Source: a virus. From it: a stretch of 50,014 nucleotides of DNA. Under the pieces are notes generated by a model. That model was not told the origin of the DNA. It saw nothing but the letters and a program-made list of their open reading frames with translations, and ran no database searches. The stretch lies in IMG/VR virus record IMGVR_UViG_3300027834_000009, positions 1 to 50,014 of that record; one strand, 5' to 3'. Shown in pieces: positions 6,410 through 13,872 of this stretch. Made by a program: the position numbers and the translations under genes. How positions within the stretch are numbered: position 1 is the stretch's first letter; every line of letters begins with the position of its first letter.

Positions 6410-8743
6410 ATGTCATTGTCTGCAAGTTTAAAGGCTTTAGAGCCTTATAAACAATTTATACTATGGAAGAAAGTTCCTGCACAAAATGGAAAAGTCGATA
6501 AGTTACCAGTTAATGGTAGGGGTGAAGTAGCTAGCGCACAAGATCCCACAATATGGTTACACTATGGTGAGGCGTTATCATTATCTCAAGTATTTGGGCT
6601 AGAGGTTGGTTTTGTTTTTACACATCATGACCCTTTCTTTTTCATTGATGTTGATAATTGTGTAACACCTGATAGCCAGTGGACGCCTGAGGCTTGTGAT
6701 TTAATGACCAGGTTTAATGGTGCAGCTGTCGAAGTTAGTCAAAGTGGTCGCGGTCTCCATATTATTGGTACAGGTTCTGTATCTGAAGAAAGAAAGAAGA
6801 AAAGCGCTCACTTTGACCTGTACACCAGCGGTCGATTTATTGCGCTCACTGATAATGGTACTGTCGGGGATGCAGCCACACAGCATCAACCAGCCCTAGA
6901 AAAATTGGTTGTGGATTTTCTCGCCAAGTCTACAAGTGGTAAAACTGAGTGGTCCACAGAAAAACACCCCGATTGTACGGCGCCGGATAGTGACGAGGAA
7001 TTAATAACACTTATTCGTAACTCCAAATCAGCAAAAGACGCTTTCGATCCTGAGGGTAAAAACAAGTTCGATGCACTTTACAATGCGGATCATGACTACT
7101 TAGTAGAAAATTATCCACACGACCAAAAAGAAGGTGAGTTTGACCATAGCTCAGCCGACGCAGCTATGTGCTCAATTTTGGCATTTTGGACTGGGGGCGA
7201 TTGTAACCGAATAGACCGAATTTTTAGACAATCCGCTTTGTATCGAGATAAATGGGAAAATAGACCTGATTACAGATTCAATACAGTTGTCGGTTCGGTG
7301 GCCCAGTGTAAAAACTTTTATACCGGTGGCGCTAAGATTCACGCTGTTGTTAATAAAGTTTTAGCCCAGACTAGTGGTTATGAGGGTAGAGACTATTCCA
7401 ATCAATTCGTGAATTGTGACCAGCAAATGCAATTTTTCAAAGGCTGTACATACCTACCAATTTTAAACAGAGTACTTACTCCTCGCGGGATTTTACTGAA
7501 ACCCGATAGTTTCAAAGGTGAGTATGGCGGCCATATTTTTTATATTGACCCAGACGGTGAGAAAACAACGGTAAACGCGTTTGAAGCTTTCACACTGAAT
7601 CAAGGCTACAAACCACCAAAAGCTGATAAACTCTGCTTTAGGCCCAAGCTAGCACCAAATACAATCGTTGATGAGGGTGGTGAACGATTAATCAATTCTT
7701 ACTACCCAATAGATACACCGAAAACTAAAGGCGATATAGGGCCATTTTTAGACCTTGTAGCCCGAATGCTACCGGACGCTACCGACCAGCAAATATTGGT
7801 CTCTTATATGGCCTCTATGGTACAGAATATTGGAACAAAATTTCAATACGCTGTGTTGCTCCAGGGTACTGAGGGTAACGGTAAAAGTATGATGATTAGA
7901 ATGCTTGATAAATGTATCGGTCGTCGCTATTCATTCATGCCGAACGCTAAGCAACTCGATAAAAACTTTAACTCTTGGATGAGTGAAAAATTGTTCATTG
8001 GTGTTGAGGAAATAAAAGTAAGTCATAGCAGATTAGACATGTTGGAAGCTCTCAAACCTATGATCACCAATGAGAGTATTGAGGTTGAATCAAAAGGTGT
8101 AGACCAAGTAATGATGGATAACTACGCCAATTTCTTTATGTGTTCTAATTACAAAGACGCTATTCCTATTACTGTCGATACTCGCCGCTATTGCATTCTA
8201 TACTCTGGTCAACAGTGTAAGAACGACAAGATCAGAGATGGACTAACCAATCAGTACTTGAGCCAATTTTTTAAATGGCTTGAATTTGATAACGGATTTG
8301 CGATTGTACATGATTTTCTATTTAATTTTAAAATACCGGAAATTTACGATCCCTCCACAGGGATTGAAGCGCCAACTACTAGTAGTAGTACCGAGGCTGT
8401 GGCTATGAGTTTAGGGCCGATAGAGCAAGAAATATTCGCAGCAATTGAAGAAGGTAGACCCGGTTTCAAATACGGTTGGATATCATCAATAGCACTTAAA
8501 ACCCTAATCGATAATATGAGGGGCTATACTCCACCTCGTAACAAATGGGCGGAAATTGTTAGCCGTATTGGATACGTTCATCATCCTGCGCTTACTAAAG
8601 GTATCCCTAACCGGCCGGTCATCACTGCAACTGATGCGGGACGAAGACCATCATTATATTGTAATTCTGATATTGTGGATCGTACTAATGGTATGTCTCA
8701 AGAGGATATAACGAGTTACTACGAACAGTGTCAGATTAGCTAA
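6410..8743 (+). CDS. Primase-polymerase/SF3 helicase fusion (phage replication protein)
   Basis: The N-terminal part carries an archaeo-eukaryotic primase-type pattern: FIDVDN at residues 78-83 (metal-binding DxD) and SQSGRGLHIIG about 30 residues on, then a HFDLYTSGRFIALT segment. The C-terminal half is a P-loop NTPase: LLQGTEGNGKS with Walker A ending GNGKS (489-493), followed by the EEIKV Walker B region and ANFFMCSNYKDAIPI (SF3/D5-like sensor). The product probably primes and unwinds DNA at the phage origin. An upstream TTG at 6401 is in frame, but ATG 6410 is a more usual start; neither has a strong ribosome site. It is last in the operon and faces the leftward block. Confidence 0.85.
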   Translation: MSLSASLKALEPYKQFILWKKVPAQNGKVDKLPVNGRGEVASAQDPTIWLHYGEALSLSQVFGLEVGFVFTHHDPFFFIDVDNCVTPDSQWTPEACDLMTRFNGAAVEVSQSGRGLHIIGTGSVSEERKKKSAHFDLYTSGRFIALTDNGTVGDAATQHQPALEKLVVDFLAKSTSGKTEWSTEKHPDCTAPDSDEELITLIRNSKSAKDAFDPEGKNKFDALYNADHDYLVENYPHDQKEGEFDHSSADAAMCSILAFWTGGDCNRIDRIFRQSALYRDKWENRPDYRFNTVVGSVAQCKNFYTGGAKIHAVVNKVLAQTSGYEGRDYSNQFVNCDQQMQFFKGCTYLPILNRVLTPRGILLKPDSFKGEYGGHIFYIDPDGEKTTVNAFEAFTLNQGYKPPKADKLCFRPKLAPNTIVDEGGERLINSYYPIDTPKTKGDIGPFLDLVARMLPDATDQQILVSYMASMVQNIGTKFQYAVLLQGTEGNGKSMMIRMLDKCIGRRYSFMPNAKQLDKNFNSWMSEKLFIGVEEIKVSHSRLDMLEALKPMITNESIEVESKGVDQVMMDNYANFFMCSNYKDAIPITVDTRRYCILYSGQQCKNDKIRDGLTNQYLSQFFKWLEFDNGFAIVHDFLFNFKIPEIYDPSTGIEAPTTSSSTEAVAMSLGPIEQEIFAAIEEGRPGFKYGWISSIALKTLIDNMRGYTPPRNKWAEIVSRIGYVHHPALTKGIPNRPVITATDAGRRPSLYCNSDIVDRTNGMSQEDITSYYEQCQIS

Positions 8744-8749
8744 AAAAAA

Positions 8750-8767
8750 AGCCTCAATAAAGAGGCT
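8750..8767 (-). terminator. Rho-independent terminator, chiefly for the leftward block
   Basis: AGCCTC...GAGGCT form a 6-bp stem with a 6-base loop. Read on the minus strand it is followed by a run of eight or nine T, a strong intrinsic terminator for the gene ending at 8849. On the plus strand the tail (CTTCT) is weak, so rightward termination after the primase is less certain. Confidence 0.8.
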
Positions 8768-8812
8768 CTTCTAACGTCACTGTCTTTGGGTATGGGGGAA
8801 ACCAAAACTAAA

Positions 8813-8827
8813 GAAGTTAACAACTTC
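8813..8827. repeat. Perfect short palindrome GAAGTT-AAC-AACTTC
   Basis: A 6-bp inverted repeat with a 3-base centre lies between two convergent operons. It may be a weak hairpin aiding termination or a protein-binding site; nothing else supports either. Confidence 0.35.
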
Positions 8828-8848
8828 ATTGTATCAGCACTTACCCCC

Positions 8849-9019
8849 TTACACAATACCTAAGTCTTTCCTGATTAATTCAATCCTCATAGCATTGTAC
8901 TGCCATTTATCCAAACATTTAGGCGGGTTCTTATCATTCTTACCCCACTGAAAGCCACAACGATTGCAAGTGTGACTACCATCGCTCTCGGTTCTGGATT
9001 TACAGTTTTGAGTGGTCAC
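8849..9019 (-). CDS. Small zinc-ribbon phage protein
   Basis: A 56-residue protein read from GTG 9019, with GAGG nine bases ahead. It has HTCNRCGFQWG followed by PPKCLDKWQ, a C-x2-C...C ribbon; an earlier Cys (NCKS) may supply the fourth ligand. The pattern CxxCGxxW...P..C..KW is common in tiny phage proteins of unknown role. It overlaps the preceding gene by 20 bases and is the last gene before the terminator. The neighbour's middle also has LDKWQ, suggesting shared ancestry. Confidence 0.65.
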   Translation of the reverse strand: MTTQNCKSRTESDGSHTCNRCGFQWGKNDKNPPKCLDKWQYNAMRIELIRKDLGIV

Positions 9020-9455
9020 GGGCTAAGTCCTCTAGTTCCTTAAGCCATTCCGGTTCAATAAGTCTACCAGCATCAATGTAGCTTTGGATCTCGTCCAGTA
9101 GTGACATGCAACGTTTATGGACGTGCTGCTTGCGAGATGGTAATTGTGATGGAGTAGGTATAGGTGATGGTACTCCGGGTGGTGCGGGTGGTGGTCCTGG
9201 TAATATCACTGGGTGACTTGGTATATCGATCATTAAGATGTTCGGCGCGTGCTGCCATTTGTCTAAGTCCTTATTAAATATTACTTCTAGATTACATGTC
9301 TCACAATACTGTGGTGGCACTGGTGGTGTTGGTGCTACGGCAATATGGTCATATGTAAACGGGCCGTCGTTACTGTGGGTCCACATTTTAGCATCAGGCC
9401 CACGAGCGTAATCGTTTATTAGCTCGATTGGTTCGTTACATTGTTTACATCTCAT
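9000..9455 (-). CDS. Two-zinc-ribbon protein with proline-rich linker
   Basis: The product has a C-x2-C pair at the very N-terminus (MRCKQCNEP), a second pair near residue 50 (YCETC), and LDKWQHAP about 15 residues later. A proline-rich linker follows (PPVPP earlier, then PGPPPAPPGVPSPIPTPS), then a charged helical C-terminus (LIEPEWLKELEDLARDH). It is presumably a small metal-binding protein, perhaps a protein or nucleic-acid adaptor; there is no catalytic motif. It overlaps both neighbours and belongs to the operon driven by the promoter at 10027-10055. Confidence 0.6.
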   Translation of the reverse strand: MRCKQCNEPIELINDYARGPDAKMWTHSNDGPFTYDHIAVAPTPPVPPQYCETCNLEVIFNKDLDKWQHAPNILMIDIPSHPVILPGPPPAPPGVPSPIPTPSQLPSRKQHVHKRCMSLLDEIQSYIDAGRLIEPEWLKELEDLARDHSKL

Positions 9456-9627
9456 CGCTTTGGTCCTCTAATATTTTAATAATGTTACACGTGAGAAGCG
9501 CGAAAACTAGCGCCCATATATCTATAAAATTTACTATTAGTTGCGTTTCGGTCATTTCTGGATTGCTAAACCTGAGGTAAAAGATGGCAATCACCATGAC
9601 TATCAATGACAAGATGTTAAGTTTCAT
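9445..9627 (-). CDS. Small two-helix membrane protein
   Basis: A 60-residue protein with two hydrophobic segments, roughly residues 3-19 (LNILSLIVMVIAIFYL) and 32-50 (VNFIDIWALVFALLTCNII), separated by a short polar loop with a charged tail. The function is unknown; small early phage membrane proteins often act in superinfection exclusion, but nothing here proves that. Its start follows the upstream stop directly and its end overlaps the next start by 11 bases. Confidence 0.55.
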   Translation of the reverse strand: MKLNILSLIVMVIAIFYLRFSNPEMTETQLIVNFIDIWALVFALLTCNIIKILEDQSDEM

Positions 9628-9966
9628 TTAATCTGAACCCCCAGTAAATGCAGCACCCCACGCCGCAGCGAGTGTAATTGCAATGGGTAGCTTGCTAAAC
9701 CCTGATGAATTACTTGTATTAGTTATTGATTCATACTTAGGCTTTGTAGTTGACTTAACGCTTTCATACTTACGAAATTTGGATTTGGCCATTTTGTTAC
9801 GCGGTTTACTCTTTGCCATCACAAATAATTTATTATTGATTATTTCATCATCAAGAGACTCTATGACTTCATATTCCTCAGCAGTCATTTGAAATTTAGA
9901 GCCGCTAAATGTGGTAATTATATAACTATTTATATGGGGATGTAGTCGACGGTTTGAACTAGACAT
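9628..9966 (-). CDS. Unknown early protein with basic middle and C-terminal hydrophobic segment
   Basis: 112 residues, first gene after the promoter at 10027-10055. The N-terminal half has a beta-rich segment and TAEEYEVIESL; the middle is strongly basic (KSKPRNKMAKSKFRKYE), and the last 25 residues hold a hydrophobic stretch (LPIAITLAAAWGAAFTGG). GAGG before the ATG is a good ribosome site. A 21-codon reading frame starts about 30 bases upstream in the leader and overlaps this start. I do not recognise the family. Confidence 0.55.
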   Translation of the reverse strand: MSSSNRRLHPHINSYIITTFSGSKFQMTAEEYEVIESLDDEIINNKLFVMAKSKPRNKMAKSKFRKYESVKSTTKPKYESITNTSNSSGFSKLPIAITLAAAWGAAFTGGSD

Positions 9967-10026
9967 GGTATACCCTCGTCATCACACTTGATCATTTTGT
10001 TTGCTCCATTAGGCTAAGTTATGGTC

Positions 10027-10055
10027 ATCATAGTGCAACAGTTGCGCAGTGTCAA
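10027..10055 (-). promoter_or_regulatory. Early promoter A with embedded palindromic operator
   Basis: On the minus strand TTGACA (10050-10055), a 17-bp spacer containing GCAACTGTTGC, and TATGAT (10027-10032). The stop codon of the upstream methylase gene lies inside the -35 box. It serves the genes 9966 to 8849. One of six closely similar elements. Confidence 0.85.
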
Positions 10056-10630
10056 CGCTTAATTACTCCAAATTTTTCAAAGATTATTTCAAAGTCAAGC
10101 TCACGGTCGCCCATGTAGGTGATCATAGAGCCCTTGGGTGCTCCACGCTGTGGCATGCCGTCAGCTTGGATGTAGTGTGACCTTGGCGAGCAGAAGCAAG
10201 TCGGAAATGCTAGTAATTTTTGAGCCCATGCCTCACTGGTATTGGCGAACGTGATGCACATCAGCTGCTTGACGTTGAAATTAGCATATTGATTGATAGC
10301 ATAATCAATGTATTCCTCGTTACTTGGTTTGTCAGTGTCGATACAGTGGCCACGGTCTTTGCACTTCTTTTTTACACATTTAGGCTTGCAGGCAAGCTCG
10401 CCACGGCTGAATGGGTGATTCATCCACACGTTGCCGTACCATTGCTGCTTTAAGCCGTTATCCTCCTTGGTGAATATGTTAGTGGCCCCTACAAATAAAT
10501 TGGCCACAGGGTGCGAGAATGGGTCAAGATCAATAGACCCCATTAATTCACGAGCAGCACTAGTAAACTTTGGGTCGGTATAGTACTCGACATTACCGCT
10601 ATCTTGATTGATGAGTTGCGAGTTATTCAT
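10052..10630 (-). CDS. Phage Dam-like DNA N6-adenine methyltransferase
   Basis: The start matches the phage Dam family (PF05869): EYYTDPKFTSAARELMG, SIDLDPFSHPVAN, TKEDNGLKQQWYGNVWMNHPF. The catalytic DPPY-type motif appears as NHPF (about residues 71-74). After it there is a cysteine-rich insertion (CKPKCVKKKCKDRGHC) that probably binds a metal. It would methylate adenine in DNA, possibly to resist host restriction. The start is taken as ATG 10630; an in-frame TTG lies 9 bases further out. The stop overlaps promoter A. It is the last gene of the operon driven by promoter B. Confidence 0.8.
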   Translation of the reverse strand: MNNSQLINQDSGNVEYYTDPKFTSAARELMGSIDLDPFSHPVANLFVGATNIFTKEDNGLKQQWYGNVWMNHPFSRGELACKPKCVKKKCKDRGHCIDTDKPSNEEYIDYAINQYANFNVKQLMCITFANTSEAWAQKLLAFPTCFCSPRSHYIQADGMPQRGAPKGSMITYMGDRELDFEIIFEKFGVIKR

Positions 10631-10669
10631 TGGCCGCAAATCTTGAGACCATCCAATAGTTAGCCATAC

Positions 10670-10792
10670 CTACCCCCTTAGTGCTTGACGTACTGCCAGT
10701 ACTGATGGTTTGACGGCATATTTAGCTCGTTCCGAGATTAATAGTGCTTGCTTTTCAGCTCGCTCGATTGCTTTTTTGTTACTCTTGCTCAT
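10670..10792 (-). CDS. 40-residue basic peptide
   Basis: A short gene overlapping the upstream stop by 4 bases (ATG at 10792). The product is basic and probably helical: SNKKAIERAEKQALLISERA, then VLAVRQALRG. A 14-codon frame follows directly after a GGGGG site and leads into the methylase start. Function unknown. Confidence 0.5.
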   Translation of the reverse strand: MSKSNKKAIERAEKQALLISERAKYAVKPSVLAVRQALRG

Positions 10793-11001
10793 GGTCTCAC
10801 CCTTGTTAATGCTAATTGATATAGTTCGTGGTCATAGTCAAAGCTGCCCAGTCTGATGACGTGCGAGAACTCCACCCCTCTGGTGTGCTCGTGCCTGTTA
10901 ATGTAGACAAACTGTTCTCGGTCATCAGGGTGGATATACATTGATTGCCACTGCCTAAAGGTGTACCGGTGATCAGCTAATACCGCTATTTTCATCGTCA
11001 T
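10789..11001 (-). CDS. Small phage protein (MKIAVLADHR family)
   Basis: 70 residues from ATG 11001, which has AGGTG six bases ahead; GTG 11010 is an alternative. The sequence (IAVLADHRYTFRQWQS, then FVYIN near residue 35, RGVEFSHVIRLGSF, and a final YQLALTRVR) resembles a widespread family of small phage proteins of about 70-80 residues that look like an alpha/beta fold. No function is established. It overlaps both neighbours in the promoter B operon. Confidence 0.6.
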   Translation of the reverse strand: MTMKIAVLADHRYTFRQWQSMYIHPDDREQFVYINRHEHTRGVEFSHVIRLGSFDYDHELYQLALTRVRP

Positions 11002-11287
11002 ATTTTTCACCTAGTTTATAAAGTTTTTGACCGAAAGTGGTTAGCGGATAGTTAGCCCTATTACCATTTTGGTAAAATTCAACGGCTAATGCTCGCAGTT
11101 CTTCCAGCTCAGAGGTGTCCACCTCGTCGCTATTCGCTATTGCCTGCTTAAAATCTGCTATATTCTCAAAGTCATTCTCACTAGAGCAATGTGGGCAATT
11201 TTCATTCCACCACTCAAGCCCAATGGTTGCAGTCTGTAGTGCAACTCGCAAATTAAAAACCATAGATTTTAGTACTGTCTCTCTCAT
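10973..11287 (-). CDS. Unknown early protein with one CxxC pair
   Basis: 104 residues; WWNENCPHCSSEN near residue 30 gives a single C-x2-C pair, with acidic helices before and after (ADFKQAIANSDEVDTSELEEL split across the middle). The C-terminus overlaps the next gene by 29 bases. The family is not recognised; a metal-binding or redox role is possible but unsupported by a second Cys pair. Confidence 0.55.
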   Translation of the reverse strand: MRETVLKSMVFNLRVALQTATIGLEWWNENCPHCSSENDFENIADFKQAIANSDEVDTSELEELRALAVEFYQNGNRANYPLTTFGQKLYKLGEKYDDENSGIS

Positions 11288-11556
11288 CGCTGTCTACCTT
11301 TAAAGTTGTTTTGAAATTTAACCCAGCTTTTCTGCTTGAGCTTTTTCTCGTCAGTGGTTGCGGTCGCTACTTCTAAGCTCTCTAACTCATTAATACTGGC
11401 GAACTTTACGCGACCATTGATAGCAACGCTAAGTTGTTTCACAGCCCCCACAACTTCGATACCCGCCTCTCTTAATTTAACAATAGTTGCGTTTATCTCT
11501 GCTGCTCGAGACTTACCCACGCACCGAGGTGCCATCGTGATTTTAATTTTAGTCAT
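11284..11556 (-). CDS. Unknown small early protein
   Basis: 90 residues, basic at both ends. It has a MAPRCVGKSRAAEINATIV segment near the start (G-K-S without a full P-loop) and a basic C-terminus (KKLKQKSWVKFQNNFKGRQR). I do not recognise it. It overlaps the upstream gene by 1 base and the downstream gene by 4, in the promoter B operon. Confidence 0.5.
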   Translation of the reverse strand: MTKIKITMAPRCVGKSRAAEINATIVKLREAGIEVVGAVKQLSVAINGRVKFASINELESLEVATATTDEKKLKQKSWVKFQNNFKGRQR

Positions 11557-11795
11557 TAGTGGCCCCTTGGGTGCAGGTCACCGATGATCACTGTGACATT
11601 ATCGAGGAAAATTTTAGTTTGTATTTCGTTACGTTCTTCAGTGAGCATGTGACAAGCGGTTCTAAGTGCAGTTGTAACAAGTGATTCTTGAGTGAGTAGC
11701 ATTCCACACAAAAATTCATATTGCAGGTCACTAAGTGGATCACCAGCATTACCCATTGTTGCCGCAAGTTTGGCTAGCATTTCATTAGCGTTCAT
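11556..11795 (-). CDS. Unknown small early protein
   Basis: 79 residues, helical: EMLAKLAATMGNAGDPLSDL, then LCGMLLTQESLVTTALRTAC, ending DLHPRGH. No motif recognised. It overlaps the gene before it by 11 bases and ends one base into the next start codon. Confidence 0.5.
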   Translation of the reverse strand: MNANEMLAKLAATMGNAGDPLSDLQYEFLCGMLLTQESLVTTALRTACHMLTEERNEIQTKIFLDNVTVIIGDLHPRGH

Positions 11796-12042
11796 TAGCG
11801 TTAGCCTTACAAATTTCAGCGATAGTTTCTAGTCGGTCTTGCTTTCGACGTTCCTTAGATTTGTCTCTAGTTGCCTTTCGACGTTCCTGTATGCGTCGGT
11901 CTTCGCTCTGACTCATTACCCATTTCAGCTCTGCTGCGGCTGCTGTATCACCAAGTTTTGCGGCCTCCCTCAGTTCCTTAATTAGGTCTATATCAGCCAT
12001 TAAAGACTCACCAAAAATACTATTCATGTTAAAGTTTTCCAT
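11785..12042 (-). CDS. Unknown charged helical protein, first gene of the promoter B operon
   Basis: The C-terminal half is extremely charged and arginine-rich (SEDRRIQERRKATRDKSKER), resembling a coiled or nucleic-acid-binding helix. I place the start at ATG 12042, since an upstream in-frame TTG at 12090 lies inside the -35 box of promoter B and cannot be in the transcript. ATG 12000 (MADIDLIKELREAAKLGD) has a better GGTGAG ribosome site and may be the true start. Function unknown. Confidence 0.5.
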   Translation of the reverse strand: MENFNMNSIFGESLMADIDLIKELREAAKLGDTAAAAELKWVMSQSEDRRIQERRKATRDKSKERRKQDRLETIAEICKANANER

Positions 12043-12061
12043 TTCTCGTTGATTTAACCCG

Positions 12062-12090
12062 ACTATAGTGCAATGGTTGCGTAGTGTCAA
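12062..12090 (-). promoter_or_regulatory. Early promoter B with embedded palindromic operator
   Basis: Minus strand TTGACA (12085-12090), 17-bp spacer with GCAACCATTGC, and TATAGT (12062-12067). The upstream gene's stop codon abuts the -35 box. It drives genes 12042 to 10052. Confidence 0.85.
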
Positions 12091-12366
12091 CTAATAAAAC
12101 ACAGCTGGTTGTAAATAATCGTAAGCCAGGCTCGGGTCAATTTTTTTGACAAAAGGTCTCATATCATCAAGTAATTTCTTAGTGCATCGATACCGATGGT
12201 CACCGACGATACTTTTACCAATGGTTCGGTAGATAGTTCTAAGCTCATCATCATTATTAATGACTATTCGAGTGCGAAACCGCTGCAAGAGCTCGTCTAG
12301 TTGTGGCTCGCATAATGCAATATGGTCTAGATAGTCTGATGATGCTTTAATTTTAATAGGGTACAT
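12091..12366 (-). CDS. Unknown early protein
   Basis: 91 residues, basic: YPIKIKASSDYLDHIALCEP, an LLQRFRTRIVINNDDELRTI segment and KSIVGDHRYRCTKKLLDDM. No family recognised. It lies between a hairpin terminator and promoter B and has no clear promoter of its own, so it probably depends on read-through from the operon upstream. Confidence 0.5.
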   Translation of the reverse strand: MYPIKIKASSDYLDHIALCEPQLDELLQRFRTRIVINNDDELRTIYRTIGKSIVGDHRYRCTKKLLDDMRPFVKKIDPSLAYDYLQPAVFY

Positions 12367-12393
12367 TTTAATTAATTCTTGTTATTTGAAGGA

Positions 12394-12416
12394 AAGGCCC
12401 CTAATTAGGAGGCCTT
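12394..12416 (-). terminator. Hairpin terminator after the secreted-peptide gene
   Basis: AAGGCC (12394-12399) and GGCCTT (12411-12416) pair, with a second palindrome CCTAATTAGG inside. On the minus strand TTTCCTTC follows, a weak T-tract, so termination may be partial. Confidence 0.55.
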
Positions 12417-12434
12417 CTTAAGTGTTATTAATAT

Positions 12435-12689
12435 TTACCTGTAAAAAGTCAGTGATGCAAAGTCACCAGACGGACGACAACCCCGATCGCCCTCACAAAT
12501 TTTGCAATTTTTACCGTCTTTATCACAAAATTTACCTTTCGGTTCTTTTGGTCTACCCTCATTGATAACATTAAATACGCCTGGAATGGTGCTAGATACG
12601 CTAATGCTAGTGTTCACACTTGCCTGAACGGGCATGATAAACACCATGAACAAAGCGATAATAATCAAAGTGGCTAATTTTCTAAACAT
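12435..12689 (-). CDS. Small secreted cysteine-rich protein
   Basis: 84 residues with a clear signal peptide: FRKLA followed by a hydrophobic core (TLIIIALFMVFIMP) and a VQA-S cleavage site near residue 23. The mature part of about 60 residues has four Cys in a compact segment (FCDKDGKNCKICEGDRGC), likely paired as disulfides in the periplasm. TTAGGAG stands seven bases before the ATG, one of the best ribosome sites in the block. A terminator follows. Such a protein could act at the cell envelope (exclusion of other phages, inhibition of host enzymes), but that is inference. Family not recognised. Confidence 0.65.
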   Translation of the reverse strand: MFRKLATLIIIALFMVFIMPVQASVNTSISVSSTIPGVFNVINEGRPKEPKGKFCDKDGKNCKICEGDRGCRPSGDFASLTFYR

Positions 12690-12743
12690 AGTTTTCTCCT
12701 AATTTGCCGTCAGAATCCGGTGACGACTTCCGGTTGTTGTTTG

Positions 12744-13163
12744 TTAATATCTCGTACTCTGTAGAATCTTTGCAATAGCACAGAGTGTTTGATGTGCTGC
12801 CTCTTCCGTTTTAAAGAAATTTCCTTGATTGAAATGATTCATGTCTACAGGATCGTCATCGAAAGGCATATCCATTACATCATGGCTGCTAAATATCCAA
12901 TATTTATCACCAATTTTAGGTTTTTCGCTCATTGGCGCTATACACTCAATACCGTTGATAGTGTATGTTTTAGACTCTATTGAGTAGTTTTCTGCTGCAT
13001 CGTTAAATGTGAAATATTCAAAACTATTGTCCGAACTAGTTACCTTTTCACCCCTGCCGAATGCCTTCATAAATTCAATGCACTCAGGATTGAATCGTGG
13101 AAAGATTACTTTCACTTCATCACCATCAAGTACGCTTAGTACTCTTGCTTGTTCTCTGTTCAT
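12744..13163 (-). CDS. Unknown phage protein, 139 residues
   Basis: The C-terminal half has a recurring phage pattern: KIGDKYWIF, then an acidic stretch, then NQGNFFKTEEAAHQTL (GN-x-F-x-T-x-E-x-A). This is found in many small phage proteins of unknown function. The N-terminus (RVLSVLDGDEVKVI) looks like a short beta domain. It begins right after the AATAAAAA junction that ends the preceding NHKE-type gene, which supplies its ribosome site. Confidence 0.55.
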   Translation of the reverse strand: MNREQARVLSVLDGDEVKVIFPRFNPECIEFMKAFGRGEKVTSSDNSFEYFTFNDAAENYSIESKTYTINGIECIAPMSEKPKIGDKYWIFSSHDVMDMPFDDDPVDMNHFNQGNFFKTEEAAHQTLCAIAKILQSTRY

Positions 13164-13166
13164 TTT

Positions 13167-13502
13167 TTATTCTTTATGGTTGGTTAGTAGTTTTTCGAAA
13201 GAATTAACCACTTGTTTCATTAGCTCGAATTGTATTTTAGCCTCAAACCTTATTGAGTTGCACACCTCACTAGTAGTCGCTGTTTTATATTCGTCCCGAA
13301 CTGCTTTGAATTTATGAAAGAGTAAAAGCGCATCTTCCTTGGGTATCGACTCAGCTAGCTTAGCCTCGAGATACTCCTCCCTTTCCATCTGTACGCTGAT
13401 ATATATTATTTGCGCTAAAATGTCTTTTTTAGAGGCCCTTAGCTTTTTCTCTAGCTCGTTGATTCTGGCACTGTTGTCTGTAAATGTGTCATGTTCACTC
13501 AT
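13167..13502 (-). CDS. Coiled-coil early protein, NHKE-tail paralogue 1
   Basis: 111 residues, mostly helical. ARINELEKKLRASKKD near the start, AKLAESIPKEDALLLF in the middle and LEKLL-type ending (FEKLLTNHKE). The same blocks (RINELDKDL, AKLAESIPKKD, LEKLLSNHKE) occur in the protein at 15309-15734, so the two are paralogues with different fillers. The final NHKE codons form the repeated gene-junction sequence whose AAAGAA serves the next gene. Function unknown. Confidence 0.6.
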   Translation of the reverse strand: MSEHDTFTDNSARINELEKKLRASKKDILAQIIYISVQMEREEYLEAKLAESIPKEDALLLFHKFKAVRDEYKTATTSEVCNSIRFEAKIQFELMKQVVNSFEKLLTNHKE

Positions 13503-13657
13503 AATTTAAAATCCCTACAGTTGGTGCACTGACCTTTCCTGTTCAGTTCGTGGTCGTGATATTCATTTTCACAATTAACACAATGTTTTAGTTCGTAACG
13601 ACCTTTGAATGATGCACGTCTACGAGAGCGTAGGTAGTTTGGCTTAAGGTTACTCAC
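13499..13657 (-). CDS. 52-residue zinc-finger protein
   Basis: Read from GTG 13657, overlapping the upstream stop by 8 bases. A basic N-terminus (NLKPNYLRSRRRASFKGR) precedes two C-x2-C pairs (HCVNCENEYHD and QCTNCRD) 16 residues apart, a treble-clef or ribbon arrangement likely to bind zinc. Probably nucleic-acid or protein binding. Its TGA overlaps the ATG of the next gene (ATGA). Confidence 0.6.
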   Translation of the reverse strand: MSNLKPNYLRSRRRASFKGRYELKHCVNCENEYHDHELNRKGQCTNCRDFKL

Positions 13658-13811
13658 TGGTCCAGCCCTCGACCTCCTCCCAGTTGATCATATTTAATAT
13701 CTGGTCATTAGCTGGTATGCTATCACCTACAATTACAAAGCTGTCATCAGCTTTGATTAGAACTAAATCATGAGGGTTAGAGTTGTTTGAATAAGTTACC
13801 ATTGTAGTCAT
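13650..13811 (-). CDS. 53-residue acidic protein, first gene after promoter C
   Basis: Starts at ATG 13811 after a leader (CAACTTAAACGCAACGAGC) almost identical to the leader after promoter E. The product is acidic with a beta-strand stretch (DLVLIKADDSFVIVGDSI) and ends WEEVEGWTSE. No family recognised. Confidence 0.55.
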   Translation of the reverse strand: MTTMVTYSNNSNPHDLVLIKADDSFVIVGDSIPANDQILNMINWEEVEGWTSE

Positions 13812-13843
13812 TTTTGTTTGCTCGTTGCGTTTAAGTTGAATCC

Positions 13844-13872
13844 ACTATAGTGCAACTGCTGCATACTGTCAA
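13844..13872 (-). promoter_or_regulatory. Early promoter C with embedded palindromic operator
   Basis: Minus strand TTGACA (13867-13872), 17-bp spacer with TGCAGCAGTTGCA, and TATAGT (13844-13849). The TGA stop of the upstream zinc-ribbon gene is inside the -35 box. It drives genes 13811 to 12435. Confidence 0.87.

Noticed and set aside
12051-12090. TTG start at 12090 for the gene ending at 11785
   Set aside because: The codon lies in the -35 box of promoter B, so it would not be in the transcript.
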